Shown here one piece after another: positions 25,782 to 34,059 of a stretch of DNA of 64,000 bases (within the stretch, counting starts at the first letter, position 1; the number at the start of each line of letters is the position of its first letter). Made by a program: the position numbers and the translations under genes. The stretch is from Pseudomonas sp. BP8 (GTDB lineage Bacteria > Pseudomonadota > Gammaproteobacteria > Pseudomonadales > Pseudomonadaceae): contig NZ_JAGINK010000001.1 in assembly GCF_017875955.1 (NCBI RefSeq), forward strand, positions 3,130,501-3,194,500, read 5' to 3'. The notes under the pieces are model-generated. The model was not told the DNA's origin and did no database searches. It saw only the letters and a list, made by a program, of their open reading frames with translations.

Positions 25782-25813
25782 AAAAAAGCCCCCACCTGCG
25801 TGGAGGTGGGGGC
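25782..25813 (-). terminator. Rho-independent terminator of the dapA-like/aldehyde dehydrogenase operon
   Basis: A 10-bp perfect GC-rich stem (GCCCCCACCT 25788-25797 / AGGTGGGGGC 25804-25813) with a 6-base loop. On the reverse strand it is followed by TTTTTTG. It lies 50 bp after the dehydrogenase stop and shields the pcaIJ promoter from read-through. Confidence 0.9.
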
Positions 25814-25862
25814 CGGGTTGCGCTGAACTCCGTCAGAACAGCGCAGGTCTTGCTCGTTCAGC

Positions 25863-27353
25863 TCACGAAGCGTTGATCCAGATGGTCTTGATCTCCGTGT
25901 ACTGGTCATGGGCCCAGATCGACTTGTCACGCCCACCAAAGCCAGACTCCTTGTAACCACCAAACGGCGTCGACGCATCACCCTCGCCGAAGCAGTTGAC
26001 CGTCACCACCCCTGCACGAATCTCACGCGACAGGCGCAGCGCATTGCGCAGGCTGCCGGTATAGGCCGAGGCCGCCAGGCCATAGACCGTGTCATTGGCC
26101 AATTCGATCGCTTCATCGATGGTCGAGAAGCTGGTCACGGCCAGCACTGGGCCGAAGATCTCTTCGACAAACAGACGGCTGCCTGGCTTAACCCCATCGA
26201 CAATGGTCGGCTGCACGTACGCGCCCTGTTCGGTCTCGCCGCCCTGCACCACGTTGAGCTTTTGCTCAGCGGCATACTCCAGGTACTCACGGACCTTCTC
26301 GAAATGCGACTTGCTGACCAGCGCACCCAGGCGGTTGTCCGGGTCGAGCGGGTCACCCAGTTTCCAGTCCTTGAGGTGCTTGGCGATCAGGCTCAGCAGC
26401 TCGTCCTTGACGTCCTTGTGAACGATCAGGCGGGAGGACGCCGAGCAGTTTTCGCCCATGTTCCAGAACGCACCTGCGGTAACGAACTGGGCCACTTCGT
26501 CGAGGTCTTCGCAGTCGTTCATGACCACGGCCGGGTTCTTGCCACCCAGCTCGAGCACGATGCGCTTGAGGTTGGACTCGGCGGCGTACTTGAGGAACAG
26601 CCGGCCGGTATCGGTCGAACCGGTGAAGCTGACCATCGGGATGTCCATGTGCCGGCCAATGGCCTCGCCCACTTCACGGCCACCGCCAGGTACCAGGTTG
26701 AACACCCCGGCTGGAACCCCGGCCTGATGCGCCAGTTCGACTACACGCAGGGCGCTCAGGGTGGTTTCCTTGGCCGGCTTGACCACGATCGAGCAACCAG
26801 CGGCCAGCGATGGCGCAATCTTCCAGGCCAGCATCAGCAGCGGGAAGTTCCACGGCAGCACCAGGCCAACCACGCCGATCGCTTCGCGCACGACCATGGT
26901 CACCGCTGCATTGCCGGTGGGGGCGGTGTTGTCGTAGATCTTGTCGATCAGCTCGGCATGCCAGCGAATGGTATGGATGGTTTCCGGTACATCGACGTTC
27001 TGGCACTCGCTGACCGGCTTGCCGCTGTCCAGCGCTTCCAGCACGGCCAGCTCGTGCGAATGGTCTTCGAGCAACTGGGCGAACTTCAGCAGGATGTGCT
27101 TGCGCTCGCCCGGTTGCAGCTTGGACCAGGCGCCGTCTTCGAATACGCGCTTGGCCGCGGCCACGGCCACGTCGACGTCTTGCACGTCACATGCAGCGAC
27201 CTCTGCCAGTTGCTTGCCGGTGGCCGGGTTGGTGGTGACGAAGGTGCGGCCCGAGAGGGCATCGCGGAACTCACCATCGATGAACGCCTGGGTGCGCAGC
27301 TCCAGCTTGGCCGCGATCTCTGCGTACTGTTCTTTGCTCAGCAATTCGGCCAT
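25863..27353 (-). CDS. Aldehyde dehydrogenase (PuuC/semialdehyde dehydrogenase-like)
   Basis: A 496-aa NAD(P)-dependent ALDH. Visible are LPWNFP (167-172), VVKPAKETTLSAL, FTGSTDTG, general base Glu268 in LELGGKNP and catalytic Cys303 in WNMGENCSASS. It oxidises a semialdehyde or amino-aldehyde to the acid. The start at 27353 has GGAGGTG upstream and overlaps the lyase stop by a few bases, so the lyase product probably feeds this enzyme. Last gene before the terminator at 25782. The precise aldehyde (for example 4-aminobutanal or 2-oxoglutarate semialdehyde) cannot be told from sequence. Confidence 0.9.
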   Translation of the reverse strand: MAELLSKEQYAEIAAKLELRTQAFIDGEFRDALSGRTFVTTNPATGKQLAEVAACDVQDVDVAVAAAKRVFEDGAWSKLQPGERKHILLKFAQLLEDHSHELAVLEALDSGKPVSECQNVDVPETIHTIRWHAELIDKIYDNTAPTGNAAVTMVVREAIGVVGLVLPWNFPLLMLAWKIAPSLAAGCSIVVKPAKETTLSALRVVELAHQAGVPAGVFNLVPGGGREVGEAIGRHMDIPMVSFTGSTDTGRLFLKYAAESNLKRIVLELGGKNPAVVMNDCEDLDEVAQFVTAGAFWNMGENCSASSRLIVHKDVKDELLSLIAKHLKDWKLGDPLDPDNRLGALVSKSHFEKVREYLEYAAEQKLNVVQGGETEQGAYVQPTIVDGVKPGSRLFVEEIFGPVLAVTSFSTIDEAIELANDTVYGLAASAYTGSLRNALRLSREIRAGVVTVNCFGEGDASTPFGGYKESGFGGRDKSIWAHDQYTEIKTIWINAS

Positions 27354-27354
27354 T

Positions 27355-28257
27355 TCAGGCACCTCCGGTGATCTGGGCGATGTTGCGCTTGAGGGTGGTG
27401 ACAACGTCTTTCAGTGCTGCTTTCTCGCTGTCGTCCAAGCCTTGCAACGGGGCGCGTACGCCGCCGCTGCGCAGGCCTTGCAGCTCGCTGCCGTACTTGA
27501 TCGATTGGACGAACTTGCCCCCTTCGAGGAAGTCCATCAGCGGCATCAGCTCAGCCATGATGCGCCGGCCTTTGGCAAAGTCCTTTTCGATCACACAGGC
27601 CTCGTACAGTGCTACGTGCTCACGCGGGATGAAGTTGGAGCCGGCACAGACCCAGCTTTGCGCGCCCCAGGCGAAGAATTCCAGGGCCTGGTCGTCCCAA
27701 CCGCACGACACGGCGATGTTTGGCCGGTGAATGGCCAGACGGTGCAGCTGGGCCATGTCACCGGAGCTTTCCTTGATGGCGACGATGTTCTTGACGTCAG
27801 CGACCGCGTCGAAGAATTCCTCGCCCATGCTCACGCTCATCCGGCCTGGGTAGTTATAGAGCATGATCGGCAGGCCGGCGGCCTGGTCCACGGCTTTGAC
27901 GTGGATGGCGATTTCCTGCTGAGTCGGCAGCGCGTAGGGCGGGGTGCCGACCAGCAACGCTTCAGCCTTGATTTCCTTGGCGTGCTTGGCGAACGCCACT
28001 GCATCTTCAGTGCGGATGCCACCGGTGCCGACGATCAGCGGCAGGCGGCCGTTGAGCACGTCTTTGGCCTGCGCGGCCAGCTCGAAGCGCTCCTGGGCGG
28101 TGTGGGCATAGTATTCACCGGTGGAGCCGCCGATGATCACGCCATGGATCTTCGCTTCAACCAGGTATTCCAGAACCTCGGCGAACGCCGCCTTGTCGAT
28201 GGAGCCGTCTGCGGCCAGCGGGGTGATTGCCGGGGTATAAATGCCTTCGAATTTCAT
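27355..28257 (-). CDS. DapA-family lyase/dehydratase (paralogue 2)
   Basis: A 300-aa class I aldolase-fold enzyme. It has GSTGEYYA (44-51), Tyr134 in MLYNYP and Schiff-base Lys162 in AIKESSGD. It shares subfamily blocks (PPYALP, YNYP, DDQALEFF, GGKFVQSIKYGSEL) with the lyase at 295-1170. It sits between an MFS transporter and an aldehyde dehydrogenase whose start overlaps its stop. The likely reaction is cleavage or dehydration/deamination of a hydroxylated 2-oxo or cyclic imino acid to an aldehyde; inference from context. Confidence 0.87.
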   Translation of the reverse strand: MKFEGIYTPAITPLAADGSIDKAAFAEVLEYLVEAKIHGVIIGGSTGEYYAHTAQERFELAAQAKDVLNGRLPLIVGTGGIRTEDAVAFAKHAKEIKAEALLVGTPPYALPTQQEIAIHVKAVDQAAGLPIMLYNYPGRMSVSMGEEFFDAVADVKNIVAIKESSGDMAQLHRLAIHRPNIAVSCGWDDQALEFFAWGAQSWVCAGSNFIPREHVALYEACVIEKDFAKGRRIMAELMPLMDFLEGGKFVQSIKYGSELQGLRSGGVRAPLQGLDDSEKAALKDVVTTLKRNIAQITGGA

Positions 28258-28328
28258 GTTTACCGCTCCTGATGAGTGTCACTACCAGTGAAACCGCGCC
28301 GAGCCTGGCTTGGCGCATTGAGGTGATA

Positions 28329-29657
28329 TCAGCCTAAGGACGCTGCTTGCTGGAGATTGAGAGAGCGTGTTTCGGGAGCCAGAGCCCACGACAACACCAG
28401 CCCGACCAATGTGATCCCGGCCGCTGCATACATGGTTTGCGCAATGCCCAGCACATCGAGCGAAATAGGGACCAGGTAAGTGCCGATGGCAGCGCCGATA
28501 CGCGAGAAAGAGGTGCCGACCCCAACTGCAAACGCCCTGATTTCGGTGGGGAACAGTTCATTCGGATAGACCAGGGTGAGCACTTGCGCACCGCCAATGA
28601 ACAAGGCGTAAACGGCGAAGAAGAGCAGAATGAAGATGCCGGCGCTGGCATGGAACGCACCCAGGCACATCAACGCCAGCCCCGAGAACAGGAAGCTGTA
28701 GATCAACATGCTGCGCCGGCCGATGCGATTGATGATGCGCGTGGCGATGATGCAGCCGACAACGAAGAACAGCGTGATCAGCACTGAGCCGATCGACGCG
28801 CTGTCGCCCTTGACGTTCAGTGCGGCCAATACCTTCGGGGCGAAGGCATAGACGGCGAACAGGGGAATAATGCAGCACGTCCAGAACACAATGACGAACA
28901 GCATCCGCTTGCCGTATCCCGAATACAGCAGATTCCAGATGGTGACCTTGAACTTGGTGTCCTGCTCTGGCAGGTTTTTCAGCGAAAATTCCGGCCCGTA
29001 GACTTGCTTGATGACGGCCTCGGCTTCGGCCGCTCGGCCCTTGCTCAGCAGCCACCGAGGCGACTCCGGCGTGCCCAGACGGATCACCAGCAGCGCGGCG
29101 CCAATAATGGCCGAACTGGCCAGCACCCAACGCCAGGCTTCGTCGCCGCCAACCCGCAGGATCACTTCGCCCGCTATGTAGGCGCTCGCTGCGCCGGCGA
29201 ACCAGAGAATCGTCAGCATGGCCAGGCGAGGTCCGCGATACTTCTTGGGCATGAACTCGACCAGCAGCGAGGTCGCAACCGGGTATTCGATACCCACGGC
29301 AACCCCGATGATCAACCGCAATACAAAGATTGCAATCGCACTTTCAGCCCAGAATTGAGCCACAGAGGCGACCACAAACAGCACCGGGCCGACAAAGAAC
29401 AGACGCCTGCGGCCGAGGCGGTCGGTCAGCCAACCGCCGAGAAAGCCGCCAAAAAAGATCCCGATCAACGCCGATGAGGCGATCAGGCCCTCCCAGAAGC
29501 TGGTGAGCGCCAGCGAGGCGGAAATGTGCGCCAGGGCAACGCCGATAATGCTCAGTACATACCCATCGACGAAAGAGCCCCCGCCGGAGCGCAGGGTCAA
29601 TAGCTTGTGGAACGGATTGAGCGGTTCATCTTCAACTGAAATATAAGGGCTTGTCAT
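28329..29657 (-). CDS. MFS transporter (sugar porter-like)
   Basis: A 442-aa protein with 12 predicted helices. The loop between TM2 and TM3 reads GGWLTDRLGRRRLF, and the TM8-9 loop INRIGRRSMLIYSF; PESPRWLLSKGRAAEAE marks the sugar-porter type after TM6. It probably imports the substrate of the adjacent oxidase, lyase and dehydrogenase. Its stop is 72 bp before the lyase start. There are 153 bases between it and the FAD oxidase, without a visible terminator, so one transcript is possible. Confidence 0.9.
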   Translation of the reverse strand: MTSPYISVEDEPLNPFHKLLTLRSGGGSFVDGYVLSIIGVALAHISASLALTSFWEGLIASSALIGIFFGGFLGGWLTDRLGRRRLFFVGPVLFVVASVAQFWAESAIAIFVLRLIIGVAVGIEYPVATSLLVEFMPKKYRGPRLAMLTILWFAGAASAYIAGEVILRVGGDEAWRWVLASSAIIGAALLVIRLGTPESPRWLLSKGRAAEAEAVIKQVYGPEFSLKNLPEQDTKFKVTIWNLLYSGYGKRMLFVIVFWTCCIIPLFAVYAFAPKVLAALNVKGDSASIGSVLITLFFVVGCIIATRIINRIGRRSMLIYSFLFSGLALMCLGAFHASAGIFILLFFAVYALFIGGAQVLTLVYPNELFPTEIRAFAVGVGTSFSRIGAAIGTYLVPISLDVLGIAQTMYAAAGITLVGLVLSWALAPETRSLNLQQAASLG

Positions 29658-29810
29658 TCTTGTACCTGATATTGCCTTTTTGGGTTTGGGCAGAGCGAAT
29701 CCACATGACGTGCAAGCGTCCGGGGTCGAGAGGCCGACTCAAAAACTCAGTGAGCGATGGCGGTGGTCGTTATTGTTATGTGGGTGTTACGGGCGAGCGT
29801 GCGAGCACAC

Positions 29811-31130
29811 TCAACCTTCCTGTCCGGCTCTGAACTGTCCCCATTTGAGGTTGAGGTTGACGCCGACGTTGACCAGCGGCGCCGGTGGGTTTGCGCAGGG
29901 GCCGGCGGCGCCCAGAACAAAATCGATCAGCTCCGAGCGCTCGCCGGCCAGCCAATCGGCCATCAGCTTGCCGGTGGCCGTACCGCGGGTAACCCCCAGC
30001 CCGTTGCAGCCCAGGGCGCCATAGACGTTTGCGCGCAACTCGCCAAAATAGCCTTCGTGATTGCGCGACAATGCCAGCGCGCCGCCCCAGGTGTAAGCGA
30101 ACTGCAGGCCCGGCAACATCGGGAAACGACGTTCGAACGAGGCACGGTGGCGTTTGACGAACCGCTCCAGGTATTTGGGATTGCTTCGTCCATCAGGGTT
30201 GAAGCTGAAACTGTTGCGAATCAGCAAGCGGTTATCCGGTGTGCGGCGCACCGTTGTGCCGAACGGGTCCGCTGGGATGACCCCCCAATACGCTTTGCCG
30301 CCCAAACGAGCCTGTTCATCCTGGCTCATGGGGTGGGTCAGGCTGGCGTAGGTGAAGACAGGCAGCATGCGCCCCTTGAGGAAACCAAAGCTCATGCCGA
30401 AGGCGTTGTTGGCCAGGATCAGCTTGTCGGCAATGATTGAACCGTGGGCATGCTTGAGCAGCGTCTTTTGGCCGTATTCCACCTCGGTAATGGGCGTATT
30501 TTCATACAGCGTCACATTCTTAGGCAGGGTGTCAGCCAAGCCCTTGACCAACGCCGAGGGCTGGACAAGGGACGTCCCGGGGGTGAACAGCGCCTTACGG
30601 TAAAAGTGCGTACCGATATGATCCGGTAGTTCACTGCCTTCGATCATCTGGTAGGGCTGGTCGAGCTTGTCGAGGCCGCTGCGGTAGGCATCGAGGACGG
30701 CGATACCGCGGTTCTCGACGGCAGCCTGATACTTGCCACAGTGTTTCAGCTGGCAATCGATATCAAACTGCTCGACCAGCGCCTTCAAGTAGTTTTTACC
30801 GGTCAGGTTCAGCTTCATCGTGGTTTTCGCGATATTGATATCGCCTATATAGTCCGGCGCACCGATGTCATGCGGCAGGTCGATAACAAAACCTGCGTTA
30901 CGCCCGGAAGTACCGAAACCCACTTCCTGCGCTTCGATCAGCACGATCTGCTCGTCAGGGAAGTGCTCAGCCAACTGCCGCGCAGTCGCCAAGCCGGTGA
31001 AACCGGCACCGACGATTACCCAGCGGGCGCTGGTATTACCCCGATGCGCTGGGCTGACTGGCCGACCTTTGCTGAGGTGATACCACCCACAGGTTGTATC
31101 GTCGGCAGGCAGTGAGGATATTTTTGTCAT
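29811..31130 (-). CDS. DAO-type FAD-dependent oxidoreductase
   Basis: A 439-aa flavoprotein of the DAO family (gamma-glutamylputrescine oxidase/sarcosine oxidase-like). It has ARWVIVGAGFTGLATARQLA (GxGxxG) and the flavin-contacting loop GFGTSGRNAGFV. The C-terminal block YGALGCNGLGVTRGTATGKL closes the FAD site. It oxidises a secondary or primary amine, releasing an aldehyde or imine. AGGACCTTGAGAC precedes the ATG. It is placed between the GbdR-like regulator and the MFS transporter, so the amine is likely exogenous. Substrate unknown; quaternary-amine-derived N-methyl compounds are candidates. Confidence 0.88.
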   Translation of the reverse strand: MTKISSLPADDTTCGWYHLSKGRPVSPAHRGNTSARWVIVGAGFTGLATARQLAEHFPDEQIVLIEAQEVGFGTSGRNAGFVIDLPHDIGAPDYIGDINIAKTTMKLNLTGKNYLKALVEQFDIDCQLKHCGKYQAAVENRGIAVLDAYRSGLDKLDQPYQMIEGSELPDHIGTHFYRKALFTPGTSLVQPSALVKGLADTLPKNVTLYENTPITEVEYGQKTLLKHAHGSIIADKLILANNAFGMSFGFLKGRMLPVFTYASLTHPMSQDEQARLGGKAYWGVIPADPFGTTVRRTPDNRLLIRNSFSFNPDGRSNPKYLERFVKRHRASFERRFPMLPGLQFAYTWGGALALSRNHEGYFGELRANVYGALGCNGLGVTRGTATGKLMADWLAGERSELIDFVLGAAGPCANPPAPLVNVGVNLNLKWGQFRAGQEG

Positions 31131-31320
31131 GTCTCAAGGTCCTGTGGCAGTCGGTCCAGCCCTGATGAGGCCTGTAGCGAAGAGTTCGGGAAATATCTGT
31201 TTACCCGCAGCGATCAGTTCGCCTGTCGGCGGGCGAGCAAGCCCAGCCGGCTCGCACAGAGCCTGGTTCTGAATACTCAATAATCAGCGGTTGATCAGAC
31301 GTGCTGACAGCGCGTCAGCA

Positions 31321-32334
31321 CTACAGCTCGTAACGCGCCTCGCGAGAGGGCGGATAGCCAAATAAAGCGCTGTAGCATTTGCTGAAATGGCTGCTGGAAA
31401 CAAAACCGCAGGCAAGGCCGACATCGACGATCGAGGCGCTCGAGTTCTGTATCAAACGACGGGCCTCGGTAATCCTGAACTGCAGGTAATACTTTTGCGG
31501 CGTTGTTGCCAGTTGGTCACGAAACAGCCGTTGAATCTGCCGCTGGGACAGCCCTACATACTGTGAAAGTTGCTCCGGCTCAATCGGCTCTTCCAGGTTC
31601 GATTCCATCAGCGTGATGATCTCGCGCAGGGGCGAGGTCAGGCGCTGTCGGCTTGAATTGGCGCTGCTGCGATAACGTGACTGGTCATAGTCGAGCATGT
31701 CGAGCACTGCATCGGCCAGGTTGCTCCCGGCGCACTTGGTCAGCCATGTGAGCATCATCTGAAAAGCACCGGCCGGTGTCGCCGCCGTCAACCGATCGCG
31801 ATCGAACACCAGCGTGTCCAACGAAACATTTGCATGGGGTGAGCGCTCGGCAAGCGCGGTGCGTTGCTCGGGATGTATCGCGCAGCGGTAACCATCCAGC
31901 AGGCCGGCTTTGCCCAGATACCAGGCACCATTCCAAAGACCCCCGAGGGTCATGGGCAGGCTCGCCAGTTTCTGCAGCAAGGTCACCAGCCAAGGCGGCA
32001 CGGCGCGCGGGGTACGCAGCCCGCCGCAGATGATCATCAGGTCAAGGTCGGCCAGACGTACATCTGTCAAAGGGGTATCGGGCCTGATCGGGATGGCCAG
32101 GTCACTCATGACTTCAGCGTTGTTCTGGCTGAAGGTATGCACCCTGACCGAACCGGGCTGGATAACATTAGCCGTAACCAGAACATCCAACGACTGGGTA
32201 AAGCAAGGAAGTGAAAAATTCTCGAGCAGTAGAAAGCCGATTTTTGAAGGCTTGCGGGTCGTATTGTTCGAGGTGGTATACCGCAAATTTCTGTCAGCAA
32301 ATTTGAGGCTGAAATCCTTCACTAAACTTTTCAT
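31321..32334 (-). CDS. GlxA/GbdR-type AraC regulator with DJ-1/PfpI domain
   Basis: A 337-aa regulator. An N-terminal class I glutamine amidotransferase-like domain (about 35-200; IGFLLLENFSLPCFTQSLDV) lacks obvious catalysis and serves as sensor. The C-terminal AraC domain has two helix-turn-helix motifs (QYVGLSQRQIQRLFRDQL; VGLACGFVSSSHFSKCY). This architecture is shared by GbdR, CdhR, SouR and DgcR, which control betaine, carnitine, sarcosine and dimethylglycine catabolism. A GTG start at 32343 is an alternative. It probably senses the compound degraded by its neighbours. Confidence 0.88.
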   Translation of the reverse strand: MKSLVKDFSLKFADRNLRYTTSNNTTRKPSKIGFLLLENFSLPCFTQSLDVLVTANVIQPGSVRVHTFSQNNAEVMSDLAIPIRPDTPLTDVRLADLDLMIICGGLRTPRAVPPWLVTLLQKLASLPMTLGGLWNGAWYLGKAGLLDGYRCAIHPEQRTALAERSPHANVSLDTLVFDRDRLTAATPAGAFQMMLTWLTKCAGSNLADAVLDMLDYDQSRYRSSANSSRQRLTSPLREIITLMESNLEEPIEPEQLSQYVGLSQRQIQRLFRDQLATTPQKYYLQFRITEARRLIQNSSASIVDVGLACGFVSSSHFSKCYSALFGYPPSREARYEL

Positions 32335-32558
32335 AGTCGTCACGCTGCCGTAAAAGGCTCGGCTGAAGATCCTGATACAGAATCTTTGCCCAATAATTAT
32401 TGTTGTGCTGCACGGGATGTTTCAAAAGCTTGATGTCAAATCTATTATTGATGGCCGGCAGCGTCCAACAACATTTCCACGGCACGATTGATAACCCATG
32501 GTTATTCAAGCAGCCGCGTCGCCGGCCAAGACAACGCGCTGTCGGCAGCCGCAAGCGC

Positions 32559-33902
32559 TCAGTCGCGCAAGAAACTCTCATCAAACGGGTAATGGGTCAG
32601 CAGCTCGTAACCGGTCTCGGTCACCAGTAGCTGGTTCTCCAGCTTGATGCCATCGCGGCCGCCGACTTCCCCGATGTAGGCCTCGACGCAGAGGGCCATG
32701 CCAGGCTCCAGCACGCCTTCATATCCATAGGATTCAAGATCTTCCGGATAACGTATGCACGGATACTCATCGCACAACCCGACGCCATGGAACAGCACGC
32801 CATAGCGTTGAGCGCGGCACGACTCGGGAAGGCGGTGGGCGAGGGCGGTCAACTCGCTGAAGCTTACGCCGGGTTTGACCAACGCTATGTTATGGCTGAT
32901 GTGCTCGTGGGCAATTCGGTACAGCCGTTTCTGCTCGGCCGTCGGTTCAAGCCCGCCACAGATCCAGCTGCGCGACATGTCGACACACATGCCATAGACA
33001 CCAATCAGGTCGGTGTCGAAGGACAGCAGATCACCATCGCTCAGCACCCGCGGTCCAGACTCCTGGAACCAGGGGTTGGTGCGCGGGCCAGAGCTGAGGA
33101 TGCGTGTTTCGATCCACTCACCGCCTCGGCGGATGTTGCCTGCGTGCAGTGCAGCCCAGACATCATTTTCCGTCACGCCTGCGCGCATTGCCTGATGCAT
33201 TTCGCCTATCGCTGCCTCGCAGGAAGCAACGGCGCAGCGCATGGCCTTGATTTCGTCGGGGCCTTTGATCGCCCGCGCGAACTCGGTTACTTCCTGGCCA
33301 TTGTGCAGTTGCACGCCAAGTGCATCGAGCGCGCGCACGCCTGACAACTCGATACGGTCCACCGCCAATCGACGGTTTGTGCCGCCATGCTGGCGCAGCA
33401 GCTCGTCCACCTGCAGCGCGAAGCGACGCGCATGTTCATCAGTGCGGTCACCGGTCTCGAAATAGAAAAAGGATGCGCCACTGCGCAGTTCAGTCACCAG
33501 TGGCAGGTGCGCACTGAGGTGGTCGCAGCCATGAAAGTCCCACAGCACGACATGTCCGCTGGCTGCGACGAAGCAGGCACGGGCGGGGTTGTGGGTGGTC
33601 CACAGCTGCATGTTGGTGGTGTCGGTGGCGTAGCGAATGTTCAACGGATCGAATAGCAGAATGCCGGCCAGGTCGCGCGCCACCAGCTGTTGCTGGATCC
33701 GTTTCAGGCGATATTCACGCAGGGTCGGCAAATGGGGTGGTGGCAGCGCCAGCGCCGCCCATTCCGCGAATGCGAGCGGGGTCGGGCCAATCTCCGCGCG
33801 GTCATTGTCATCAGGTGAACCATCGGCTTTCAGGGCGGCGGCGAAACGCCTGGCCGGGTCGATGCGGCGATTGTCAGGTGCGATGGAAAACGGTGAGGTC
33901 AT
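32559..33902 (-). CDS. dddP: M24-family DMSP lyase-like protein (DddP)
   Basis: A 447-aa protein matching DddP rather than ordinary Xaa-Pro peptidases. It has the N-terminal block DDNDRAEIGPTPLAFAEW and ILLFDPLNIRYATDTTNMQL. Candidate iron ligands are Asp296, Asp298, Asp308, His372, Glu407 and Glu422, with catalytic Asp378 in HGVGLCDEYP. Each is offset by one from the numbering I recall for Ruegeria lacuscaerulensis DddP (295/297/307/371/406/421; 377). DddP cleaves dimethylsulfoniopropionate to dimethyl sulfide and acrylate. Start 33902 follows CGGAG. It lies 157 bp downstream of a GbcA-like Rieske oxygenase. Activity on another betaine-like substrate remains possible; no acrylate genes are nearby. 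Confidence 0.82.
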   Translation of the reverse strand: MTSPFSIAPDNRRIDPARRFAAALKADGSPDDNDRAEIGPTPLAFAEWAALALPPPHLPTLREYRLKRIQQQLVARDLAGILLFDPLNIRYATDTTNMQLWTTHNPARACFVAASGHVVLWDFHGCDHLSAHLPLVTELRSGASFFYFETGDRTDEHARRFALQVDELLRQHGGTNRRLAVDRIELSGVRALDALGVQLHNGQEVTEFARAIKGPDEIKAMRCAVASCEAAIGEMHQAMRAGVTENDVWAALHAGNIRRGGEWIETRILSSGPRTNPWFQESGPRVLSDGDLLSFDTDLIGVYGMCVDMSRSWICGGLEPTAEQKRLYRIAHEHISHNIALVKPGVSFSELTALAHRLPESCRAQRYGVLFHGVGLCDEYPCIRYPEDLESYGYEGVLEPGMALCVEAYIGEVGGRDGIKLENQLLVTETGYELLTHYPFDESFLRD

Positions 33903-34059
33903 TAGCGGCTCCGGTGATCTTGTTATTGTTCTGATCAGCGATCGCGCGTCACGCCTTTGATGCAGCACGCGCTACGAGGGGCGTGAATGCGAGCGCGTCA
34001 GGGCTGCAGAGCAGCCCCGGTGTAGTCAAGCGAGACTAGATTTGAAAGACCTGCTTGCC

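Noticed and set aside
25908..27371. 487-codon plus-strand frame opposite the aldehyde dehydrogenase
   Set aside because: It is a shadow of a gene with intact catalytic motifs; the Asp/His/Arg/Gln-rich composition is not protein-like.
32559..33902. Calling the M24 protein a generic Xaa-Pro dipeptidase or ectoine hydrolase DoeA
   Set aside because: The N-terminal blocks and constant-offset active-site residues fit DddP; the DoeA N-terminus, as I recall it, is different.
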